Shown here: positions 55,562-64,000 of the stretch, in pieces | Layout: every line of letters begins with the position of its first letter | Numbering within the stretch: the first letter of the stretch is position 1 | Assembly (NCBI GenBank): GCA_905147135.1 | Contig: LR990039.1 | Coordinates: 29,137,708 to 29,201,707 of the forward strand | Direction of reading: 5' to 3' | DNA from: Blastobasis lacticolella | Lineage: Eukaryota; Arthropoda; Insecta; Lepidoptera; Blastobasidae | Length of the DNA stretch: 64,000 nucleotides | Notes under the pieces: model-generated | The model's input: the letters and a program-made list of their open reading frames with translations, nothing else | What the model was told of the DNA's origin: nothing | Database searches by the model: none | Translations under genes and position numbers: made by a program

Positions 55562-55732
55562 CATAATCATCATCATCTTGCTATTATGCCCCGGTTGCGC
55601 CCCCGTGCGGCACACGAGGGCCCAGTGTCCGCCTTCTGCTACTCCTTGCCCACCTCGCTCGATCTTCGGCATCCTTGGCGGCGAACTTATTGGCATATCA
55701 TTCTTGACGACGTCAAGCCATCTCTTCACAGG
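55562..55732 (-). mobile_element. 5'-truncated RTE-type LINE end with 11-bp TSD
   Basis: Flanked by gcctgtcctgt (55551-55561 and 55733-55743). On the reverse strand it reads PVKRWLDVVKNDM and then, one frame over, KDAEDRARWARSSRRRTLGP to the stop. It ends with a (GATGAT)n-type tail directly at the TSD. Its last 65 bp (gcggacactgggccctcgtg, gcaaccggggcat, agcaagatgatg) match the tail of SINE family 1. Confidence 0.9.
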
Positions 55733-55743
55733 GCCTGTCCTGT

Positions 55744-56099
55744 AAGGAGTTTCTTCATCATTGCGGCCACGGCACGTAAGCTCGCGGCGGCGGCCTTTGT
55801 TACCACGTTCGCGTCGAACACGCAGTGAGTTACGCGCTACGGCGGGCTCATTCATATACAAATCAAGGGCCGGCCTTCGACCGATTTTATCCAGCCATAG
55901 CGAATTTGCCAAAAAAAATTCTGGCACCGAGCCAACTACCCTCACGCACGCCGTAGCTACCGAATAAATCTGCGAACGCGGCGACTAGTGACGCCCTATT
56001 AGGTACGATCGATGCCTTAATTATCGAAAATGTGATTCATGATAATTGTCGCACTGGAGTCGGATTGGAGGGAAATAAATTAAATAATAAATGGGCTTG
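55744..56099. other. CpG-rich unrecognised stretch
   Basis: Forward and reverse frames overlap at 55761-55967 and up to 55945. No domain recognised. Confidence 0.35.
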
Positions 56100-56333
56100 G
56101 ACAAATAAATATGCTTAGACAAATTTACATCGCCAGCTAGCCTCAAAATAAGCAAAGATTGTGTAATGGGTGTTAGATAACTCATAAGCTACGAATACAC
56201 TTTCTTTTAAATACATACTACACCCAGACACGTACTAGAAATTAAAATCCATCGTTTCAATTTCTGTTCGGCCGAGAATCGAACCACTGCGTGGCGACCG
56301 TCAAGTTAACCAACTGAACCACTCGGGTCGTCA
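56100..56333 (-). mobile_element. tRNA-derived SINE (family 3), reverse, diverged
   Basis: Same order as 39262-39519: body ('gccagctagcctcaaaataa', 'gggtgttagataactcataa') then reversed head (tggttcgattctcgg and gtggttcagttggttaac on the reverse strand). Confidence 0.7.
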
Positions 56334-56562
56334 ATTGTGTTGTACTTGTGCAGATTTCGTGAGTTTTGTGCTCTTATTAAGTAGGTAGGCTGTCTGAATA
56401 TAAAAGAAATTGACCTTTCGATCAATCCTTTATACAGTATTCGAATTTGATATTTTGCAGGCAAGCTAGTTGGCAGGCAAGCTGAACACTCGATGGAATG
56501 TGCTCGTCGCTGCGTATGGACATTAACAACGGCAGGTCATTACGAATGCGTTGCCCACATTT

Positions 56563-56606
56563 GCCTAGCATTTGCTCATTTCATGCAGCAAATGCTAATG
56601 CTAGGC
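56563..56606. repeat. Short inverted repeat
   Basis: gcctagcatttgct and agcaaatgctaatgctaggc pair around a 10-base loop with one 6-base bulge. Confidence 0.65.
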
Positions 56607-56698
56607 CCCTCCATTGTCAAAGGTACGATTCTCTATGGAGACATACGAGTATTAACGCACAATTGTTTGAAAAATTAAAGTTTATAATTGATTATTAA

Positions 56699-56933
56699 TC
56701 ATCACAGTCCATAGCTGTCCGCTGCAAGACTAAGGGCCTCTCCCACAAAAGGGCGCTTGGCAGACGGATTAAATATCACAATGTTATAAATATAGATAAC
56801 ATTGGAAAATGCTGCTGCCCATTTTCCAGCCTACGGAGCCTAGATCATTTGCCTCGTAAACTCGAGTCGCGACCCGAACCGAGAGTATTCTACTCTGTCG
56901 GACACCACACGGCCATATGCGATTATTACTTTA
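56699..56933 (-). mobile_element. SINE-like family 2, reverse
   Basis: 'catcacagtccatagctgtc' to 'gtcggacaccacacggcc'. Shorter than the 37372 copy, with a deletion near 56755-56770. Confidence 0.75.
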
Positions 56934-57012
56934 CATTAATATGAAAATATTAATTTTTGTATTTTTGCGCAACAGTTTCGAAAGTTTGCAATCACTAGCC
57001 CGTCACTAGTTG

Positions 57013-57032
57013 CCCCCCCCCCCCCCCCCCCC
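57013..57032. repeat. Poly(C) run, 20 bp
   Basis: Uninterrupted C run. Such runs are prone to length errors in sequencing and assembly. Confidence 0.95.
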
Positions 57033-57324
57033 TTGCGCCCACCCACGCACTATATATACACGCAAGATAACACCAGAAAAACATGACGCCCTAAAAGCCG
57101 TTTAAAAGTGACCCACATAATTTACAACTCAATTGCAAGTGTATAATATTCTATTTCTGCCTAATTTATTACTAGGTATGGTAATGACCGCTAACAATTT
57201 AAGCTTGTAACTACATGTTGCCTTGTTACATCCGTATTCAAAAATAATATTTGCCTTCGCCGTGTGTTCTCACAGCGCACGTCTGCTAAGTGTACGCACT
57301 GCAATACGGCTCTATGATCGGTCA

Positions 57325-57372
57325 ATTTCGTTCATTTTGACGGACGCATAGGGCGGATCGCCACTCAAGTAT
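57325..57372 (+). repeat. Short repeat shared with 62735-62785
   Basis: 'ttcattttgacggacgcata' and 'atcgccactcaagta' recur at 62736-62785 with few changes, within otherwise different sequence. Family unknown. Confidence 0.6.
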
Positions 57373-59110
57373 TGGCAGTTGGAAACTTGGAATTATATAC
57401 ACTTACCTAAACAAGAGATATAAAGACATACAGCTTCATTTGACCAATAATATAACTTCATAAATAAGTTGTATTTATGTGCTGCAGCAACACAAAAGGG
57501 TCATGCTTAACACAGTGTCACCTAGAAGGGTAACACACTGATTTTCAGCCATAACCCAGGTAACACGCGGTACAATGAAAGGTAACAATTAAATGCGTTC
57601 GCGCGCATGTGAGCTCGCTTCCGAATACGGGTGCTAGATGCTCCCACACTTTGTTTGAACACCGACCCTAGACAAAGGACTGCAAGGCTAGCAATGCAAA
57701 CAGTGATAGTTGCAAAGATCACATTCCGTTCCCGAAGGGTTCCGTTCCCAATTTCCTTTCTTGGCCTCACGTACAGGGCGCCAGTGAATTATTCGCGATT
57801 CGTTTGTTTTACGCCGACATTTATAACACTTAAATCACAAGGGTTATCCGTTAGTACGGCTGCGATCGTCCTTGACGATGTTCTGTATTAATCGTCGCTG
57901 ATAGAGAGTAATGCCATTGGTAGTGAATGCTAAGCTCATTGGTTGATGTAATTAATTGGCGGATCCATTAAAGTAATAGTGGATCAGAGGGATTACCCTC
58001 GCTGGAGCGCGTGGCTACCGTCTGGCGGGCCCTCGAGGCCCCTCTTCAACGGTTTACATGATCCTCGCGGCTAATGACCAGCCCGCGAGCCTGCTACCTA
58101 CATTTTTATACCGACGCTCGTAAATGCGCTTCATAAACCTGTTTCTAAATGAGCTCTTAAACTATAATAACATATACCCCTTTTATTGGTCGGAAACCAT
58201 TCGCTTTTCAATTCGAGCTAAAGAAATTTACTAAGGTTCCATTAGCTGGGAATCGGAGCGTTTTGCTGTGCTGTTAAATTTGAAATCATCATTACTGTTT
58301 GTATATTTAAAAGCCAGTTTAATTTGTATTTGTTTTTAAACGTAGCTAATTCTCAAACAGCTCGTACAAAGGAAGATCAAGGCGTATTAATAATTCTCGC
58401 ATGCACAGTTTAATTCCCATGACATCGGTAGCGCGTTAAGCAGAACAATTTACACAACTTGCGTGGAAACAGTTCGGAAAAGCGGCAGAGGTCTGATCAG
58501 GCGGGCGCCCGCCGCAGTTGAACAACTCGGCCCCGACGCCCGAACTAACAACATAAACTCCCTAATGGAATTTGATTCCAGTCTACACTTAAAAGGGAAT
58601 TATGATAGCGCTGGCAAATGCGAGTTGAAAATGCAGTCGGCAGGCCGACGGGAGACTCGGGAACTCGGAACTTGGGCAATTAAAACAAAAACCCGTGGAT
58701 TTTACGACTGCCAAGCCAGGCCAGTGTAAGAACACTGTAAAATGAATATCTACCAGCTCGACGGCAATAAGTTTTCAGTTTTAAATTAATTTATTTTCTA
58801 CTGGAGTTTGGTGACGAAAAATTGCTTATATAGGCGCAAGTTATATTAAATGCTTACAGCTATACCGTTTTTGCGGACTTAACTGTTAGATTTGTGATTG
58901 TTACTGTTTGTTAGTTAAAGACGCTGTAAGTTCTCCCACAAGTTGTAAGTGTAAGTGAAATCTGTACAATAAGATATGCAGAGTTGCCCAATAATTAAGT
59001 TATTTGTTATGTATTGTTTATGTTATTGGCTATGTATCTAAGTAGTTGCTATTGTTTATGTTAGTATTGTATTTTGTACATTGCCTAAAATTTTAATATT
59101 GTATAATCAG
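57373..59110. other. Unrecognised stretch
   Basis: Frames at 57522-57770 (reverse), 57631-57891 and 58463-58729 (starts GTG, not ATG) have no recognisable domain. The parts at 58000-58110 and 58480-58560 are GC-richer. Confidence 0.4.
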
Positions 59111-59245
59111 TTTATATGTAAATGGTTGCCTGGAAGAGATCGCTCTCAGCGATAAGGCCGCCCTTGTACCTATATTGTTTTAAACTGTATTTATACGATC
59201 TCCTTTAATGTACAATAAAGTGTTATAAATAAATAAAATAAATAA
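59111..59245 (+). mobile_element. LINE 3' UTR, Jockey-like
   Basis: 'ggaagagatcgctctcagcg', then ataaggccgcc, then 'tgtacaataaagtgtt' and (taaataaa). A typical LINE 3' end. Confidence 0.65.
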
Positions 59246-59523
59246 GTTTTGAGAAGTACATATTTGATTGTAACCATATAATAACCTTGATCAACCATCA
59301 CACAACAACCAACATAACACAACCCTTACGATGAGGGTATTTTTTATGAGGGGAGAGGAAAAAATTATTATTTATTTTGGTTAATGTACTAGATTCACGG
59401 ATTACAAACTAAGTATGGAATCATTATGACGTCAGCAGAGATTACTTATTTTTTATTATTGTACTTATCTATTATCTATTTGTTTTTTCTAATTGAAGTC
59501 GCTAACAAATAAAATAAAAATTA
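59246..59523. other. No recognisable feature
   Basis: AT-rich sequence. Confidence 0.3.
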
Positions 59524-59842
59524 ACGCGGCGTAATGTCCCGGTTATGGTCTTGGTCACGAGGTCCTCGACCATAATCCATAGATCAGGTAATTACAGAGG
59601 AGGGACAGCCATCTGAACTCCGTGATCCTGCTACCAGGAGAAGCCAACCAGATTTTATTATGGTTACACATTCAGTCGCCTGAATCTGAACAGGTTTCAT
59701 CACGATATTTTCCCTCACCACCGTAAGAACATCGGTTTGTATTCAACTAACGTACATAACTCAGAAAAGAGCCATTAGTATATGACCACTGTACCTTTAA
59801 CTTACGAATCGGATATCGTACCCACTCGGTCGCCGACGCTCA
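59524..59842 (-). mobile_element. tRNA-derived SINE (family 1), near full length, reverse
   Basis: Tail ('cgtaatgtcccggttatggt') at left, body ('gaccagat'-like, 'ttatggttacacattcagtc', 'tgaatctgaacaggtttcat'), then damaged head ending ggtcgccgacgctc. The B-box region has decayed. Confidence 0.8.
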
Positions 59843-60505
59843 CGAATAATGATAACATTTTAAATTAATAGTCAAATTATTATTGTTCAAAATTACGTCC
59901 ACCGCAACAAGTAAGCACGGCCGCGGAAACAGACAATTTCATACGAATATTATTTGTCGCTTTCCGAGCTCGCAGCTCCGTACTGAGATCCCACCTTTAG
60001 AATCAAACAATAAAAGTTGCATGGATTATTAAGCCCTGGCTGTGTGGACTCAAATTCTTCCTTTTCTCGACAAATTAATTAAAAAATATAAACTCGCGAG
60101 GGTGGAATGCTTTCTAAGGTTTCCGTACAAACATCATTAATACATAAAATATATTATTATATGACGTAACTGCATTTTCTGAAAGGTCCTACGGCGCAAG
60201 ACAAGGGATTTATCTTTCATTTTAAATATTAGGTATGTCAACAGGAAGTACAAAGCATAGCGAATGAGTTTGCTTGCAAGTATCAAAATTGTTTAATCTT
60301 TTGTAACCGTATTAGACGAAGAGATACCAACGATAATGTCACGTCATTTATGACTAATAACTAATGTAGTTTCACAAAAGAAAATTGATAATTGAAATTT
60401 TGATAACTTCTGCTATCCAGATTTCTTCTTCCCACTTATATCTTCATCTTTACACGAAACAAAAACCATCCTCATTAAATAAAAATAGTTTATTTACGCG
60501 TAATA
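59843..60505. other. No recognisable feature
   Basis: AT-rich stretch leading to the RTE LINE. No frame recognised. Confidence 0.35.
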
Positions 60506-60519
60506 TTTGATCATTTATT

Positions 60520-62385
60520 AATACCTTCTTCCAGAAGAGACCGAACACCTCATCACCTATAAAAGTGGCCCGCACCAATCACAGATCGACTATCTGCTGA
60601 TCCGAAGACGTGACATTGGCCATGTATCCCAGTGCAAGATCATCCAGGGGGAATGCCACATTGCACAGCACCGAGTCCTTTTTATGGATGTCCGAGTAAA
60701 TAGTAGACGGCCTACTGCAGAACGTTGCAAGCCGTCTATTAAGTGGTGGACCCTAAAAAGCAAGGGCTAGGAGTTCATCAAGGCAGCCGAACGTCTCGAT
60801 TGGAGCACGAAGGGTGAAACCACTAATGAGCTCTGGGGCCATTTGCAAAAGTTTATCCTCAAACTCAGGCGAACAGTACTCGGTACGTCGAAAGGCGGCC
60901 GAAGAATTGACAAGGACACGAGATGGTGGAATAGTGAGGTGCAGGAAGCAGTCAGGGACCAAAAGGCATGTTTTAAGAAATGGCAGCACAGTAACTCACC
61001 TTCGGATAAGGAGGTGTACCAGGACGGAGGAGGAGGACGGAATACCCATAGAAACTTGGAAAACAATGGGAACCCGAGGCGTACTCTTGCTCCCTGAACT
61101 ATTCAATAGGATCGTAGCCACGGGGCTTATACCTGACGCGTGGCGCGTAATTATTATCATGCCAATCTATAAAGGAAAGGGCAGTGTGCAGGAGTGCGGC
61201 AACTATCGAGGTATTAAACTCATGAGCCACACAATGAAGCTACTCGAACGTATTATGGAATAGAGACTTCGCCAGGACTGTTCCTTGTCGGAATGCCAAT
61301 ACGGCTTCAGACCGGGCTGCAGCACCATGGATCCAATATTTGCCCTCAGAGTCCTCCAGGAGTCTCATTGCAGTAGATAGCTCGGGAGATAATTTGGTGG
61401 GCTCTGAGATCAAAGTCTGTGCCCGAAGCGTACATTAGTATAATACATGATATGTATGCCAATACTGGAGCCGTCGTCAAAACCATCGTAGGCCATACTA
61501 ATCCCTTCCCGATTACTGTAGGTGTTCACCAGGGTTCTGTGCTGAGGCCTTACTTGTTCTGCATTGTGCTCGATGCCTTCTCAGCGGAAATTCAGGACAT
61601 GCCTGCTTGGCTTATGAAGTACGCTGACGACATTGTACTGGTGAGCAAGCTTAGGCAGGAACTTGAGACCAGAGTAAATACGTGGAAGGATGTGCTAGAA
61701 AACGGTGGTTTGAAGTTTAATGTCGCCAAAACGGAGTATATGGCCAGCTGCAGAGCAGATCCCGAAACCATTCTTGTAGGTAACGAAGCTGTCAAAAGAA
61801 CATAAATCCAAATACCTCGGTACCGTGATGCACGAGTCCGGCGATATCGGCCCCGATGTCAAGTCCCGAATCTCTGCAGCGGGGGCCAAATGGCGGTAAC
61901 TCACGGCAGTCACCTGTGACCCTAAAATCCCTGTAAAGCTCAAAGGGCTTATATACAAGATTATAATTAGACCGGTATTTCTCTACGGCTGTGAGACATG
62001 GCCAGCGCTGACGAAACACGTTTGCGAACTCCACACCAACGAAATGAAAATGCTACGGTGGATTTGCGGAGTTACGCTACTCGATCGAGTACGTAACAAG
62101 TACATCCGTGGCAGCCTTGGCGTGAGGGATATCGCAGATAAGATCAAGGAGGCTCGTCTGCACTGGTTTGGTCACGTGTTGCGTAAGCCTCAGGGATAGG
62201 TGCTTGAATCTGCCGGTATCATTGGGCGACCCAAGAAGCGATGGATTGACATCGCTGAGTCGAATGCGAGAGCCAACGGATTACGACGAGAGGATGCCGA
62301 AGACCGGGCGAAGTGGAGAAGATTGAGTAGGAAAGCGGACCCTGGCAGAGGCCGGGATAAACGCTAGGACGATGATGATGATGAT
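60520..62385 (+). mobile_element. RTE-type LINE, 5'-truncated and broken, with 14-bp TSD
   Basis: Flanked by tttgatcatttatt (60506-60519, 62386-62399). Order: end of endonuclease (TYKSGPHQSQIDYLLIRRRD, then CKIIQGECHIAQHRVLFMDV, 60560-60700); linker (ELWGHLQKFILKLRRTVLG, DTRWWNSEVQEAVRDQK); reverse transcriptase core; C-terminal region (YGCETWPALTKHVCELHTNE, GRPKKRWIDIAE); and a (GATGAT)n tail after the stop near 62367. Stop codons and frameshifts occur (for example near 60768, 61261, 61803 and 62198), so it is dead. It would have copied its own RNA and probably SINE RNA into DNA. Confidence 0.93.
61075..61805 (+). pseudogene. Reverse transcriptase domain of the RTE LINE (catalytic segment deleted)
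   Basis: Early RT text is present: IPIETWKTMGTRGVLLLPEL, VIIIMPIYKGKGS and ECGNYRGIKLMSHTMKLLER, a stop at 61261, then YGFRPGCSTMDPIFALRVLQ. The next readable piece is REIIWWALRSKSVPEAYISI. The conserved segment between them, which carries the first catalytic Asp (motif A), is missing. The later motifs VHQGSVLRPYLFCIVLDAF and YADD (61620-61631) are intact. The linker before this domain is also shortened near 61018. Confidence 0.88.
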
Positions 62386-62399
62386 TTTGATCATTTATT

Positions 62400-62892
62400 C
62401 CCGACAGTAAACACTGGGAACGTGGGATATTTTGCAAGAAAAAGTTTGAACTCCAATGTCTCTGAAACGCAACCGCGGTCAGTTACCAGACTGTCATAAT
62501 GGTATACCCGAGTAAGGCCAGAGTCCAACTAAAGTAATGTTATTTTTAGTCAATATCTGCGGTGCCGTTGATTTTTGGAACATTTTTATTTTCTTCTCAA
62601 ATCACTCGCTTCTGATTCAATCATTGCCTCGATCTCGATTCAATCATGTCAATCGTTCTCAAGTTCTCGTCTACTTAGTGAACGCACTACGTTCAATACA
62701 AAATTCAAAACGTCTCTATAATTGGTAATTTTTTTTCATTTTGACGGAGGCATAGTGCCAATCGCCACTCAAGTAACCCTGTGCGTTCTCGAACACTGTG
62801 AGACCTCATACTAAAGTTTCTGAATACGAGTGTTAGTAGGTACATGCATTAATTTTTGCTTGGTACTTGTGTAGTCCGTGGTACTTGTGTTG
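62400..62892. other. Mostly unrecognised; shared short repeat at 62735-62785
   Basis: The 62735-62785 block matches 57325-57372. The rest shows nothing that I recognise. Confidence 0.35.
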
Positions 62893-63150
62893 GCCGTGTG
62901 GTGTCCGGCAGAGTAGAATAGCACCAACCCCTAACACTCATGGGTGTCGTAAAAGACGACTAATGTTTTCGAGGCAAAAGATCAAGTGTCTCCGTAGTCT
63001 GGCAAATGGGCAGCAGCATTTTCCATTGTTATATTTAAACACTGCGATCTCCAACCCGCCTGCCAAGCGTGGAGATTATGGCAATAACCTCCCCTTTTGT
63101 GGGAGAGGCCCTAAATCCTGCAGTGAACTGTTACGGGCTGTGATGATGAC
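62893..63150 (+). mobile_element. SINE-like family 2, near full length
   Basis: Starts 'gccgtgtggtgtccggcaga', passes 'ccaagcgtggagattatggc', and ends 'cctgcagtgaactgtt' plus gatgatga. The open frame through it (62867-63172) is not a gene. Confidence 0.8.
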
Positions 63151-64000
63151 TTGTGTAGTAGTTTTTTTTTAGAAATATTTTTTTTGTACAAATAGGCAAA
63201 CTAACAACGAACAGAAAGAAAAATGGCTGGGTACCAATGCCCTAGTTACGGAACGGCTAATACTGTTATGATTTATACAGTATTAGAATATATTGTTATT
63301 GTTAACGTGAACTCATAACAAATTATTTAAATTAATACTGAACAAACACATTTGAGCGTTGCCCTTTAAAACATTATGAAAGCAGATAAATTTATAGCAA
63401 TATATATTGCTCACAGTCGAGTGTAGGCGTTAAGGCTCAATTTCGCCGTTCTTGTTCGCAGTAATACTTCTTTTTATGACAAATTAATGTAATAAATTTT
63501 ATGTGGATCTAAGGGCAATGTGGGTAAGTAATGGCCCTTATTTCAGGGTGTTAAAACTTTAAAATCAATTTTGCGTGTTTCGGAAACACTCGGTTTTGAG
63601 GGATCTACCTCGATTGGACTTTATCTTGTAGTTGTAGGCACGAAATATTTATATAGTTTTACGATACATTTGCAATACTTTTACGTATTGTTTTTCTCAT
63701 TGAAGAAGATTCCGCTTCCAAAATGAATTTGACCGTTGTAGAAAAAAATATGGAATCAATTTAAAAAAAAAACCTAAGATACCCCTTGGGCTCTACCTAA
63801 CTCCCTCGTTTCGCCCAGGCATTTACTGGAGTCTAGTGTCGTTCGTCACAAGATCTAATAAGCCGCACATGATGGTAAATGAAGGAACTGGTTTATGCGA
63901 TTATATAACGTCTAGTGCTATAACTATATTTCAATAAACTCATAGAATTTTTCTTCTTTCGCGCTAAAATGTACGGCGTAACAAACAATTCACAATATGA
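63151..64000. other. Unrecognised AT-rich stretch
   Basis: A small hairpin taatactgt / acagtatta lies near 63260-63288. No gene or repeat recognised. Confidence 0.35.

Noticed and set aside
57013..57032. Poly(C) run as a functional signal such as an i-motif
   Set aside because: A single homopolymer with no supporting context; its length may also be a sequencing artefact.
58463..58729. 88-codon forward frame as a gene
   Set aside because: It begins with GTG rather than ATG, shows no domain, and has no splice or promoter context.

Overview
This is an AT-rich animal nuclear sequence, most likely from a moth or butterfly (Lepidoptera). That call rests on recognising families rather than on any search. 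The window holds RTE-type LINE ends with (GATGAT)n tails, Jockey-like LINE remnants, a tRNA-headed SINE whose tail matches an RTE LINE, and several short interspersed repeats that I associate with lepidopteran genomes. I recognise no complete host protein gene and no genuine rRNA or tRNA gene. No reading frame exceeds about 150 codons. Many of the longer frames run through repeats or lack an ATG start, so the window reads as intergenic or deep-intronic DNA built mostly from transposable elements of different ages.

Region by region. Positions 1-8056 hold nested local duplications in the order A (1-1740), B (1796-3333), B' (3364-4938), a LINE fragment, then A' (6209-8056). A' has gained a 181-bp RTE LINE tail with a 10-bp target-site duplication (TSD) that A lacks. 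Positions 8057-25000 are largely unrecognised AT-rich DNA with scattered SINEs, LINE ends, hairpins and MITEs; the clearest MITE is at 23146-23396, with 40-bp inverted ends at a TA site. At 25595-31936 a Jockey-like LINE is split by a 5470-bp LTR element (26258-31727). Its two 489-bp LTRs are identical as read, but it has no gag or pol. It is a recent, non-coding, LARD-type element, and each LTR carries a full match to the vertebrate CTCF consensus. Positions 32000-47600 hold a deleted Jockey endonuclease copy (34081-35260), several foldback elements, a full-length tRNA-SINE with an 18-bp TSD (43698-44052) and Helitron-like repeats. Positions 48000-57000 hold more SINE copies, a 99-bp tandem repeat, and a region with two primer-binding-site-like sequences and a duplicated LTR edge (54022-55268). 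Positions 60520-62385 hold a 5'-truncated, broken RTE LINE with a 14-bp TSD.

How the parts relate. Two SINE families appear to borrow their 3' ends from two RTE-type LINE families, and examples of all four are in the window. This suggests the LINE machinery mobilised the SINEs. The LTR element would have depended on enzymes supplied from elsewhere. The remaining short inverted-repeat elements look like DNA-transposon derivatives. Function outside the mobile elements is limited to weak candidates: two possible exons and one TATA/initiator-like promoter.
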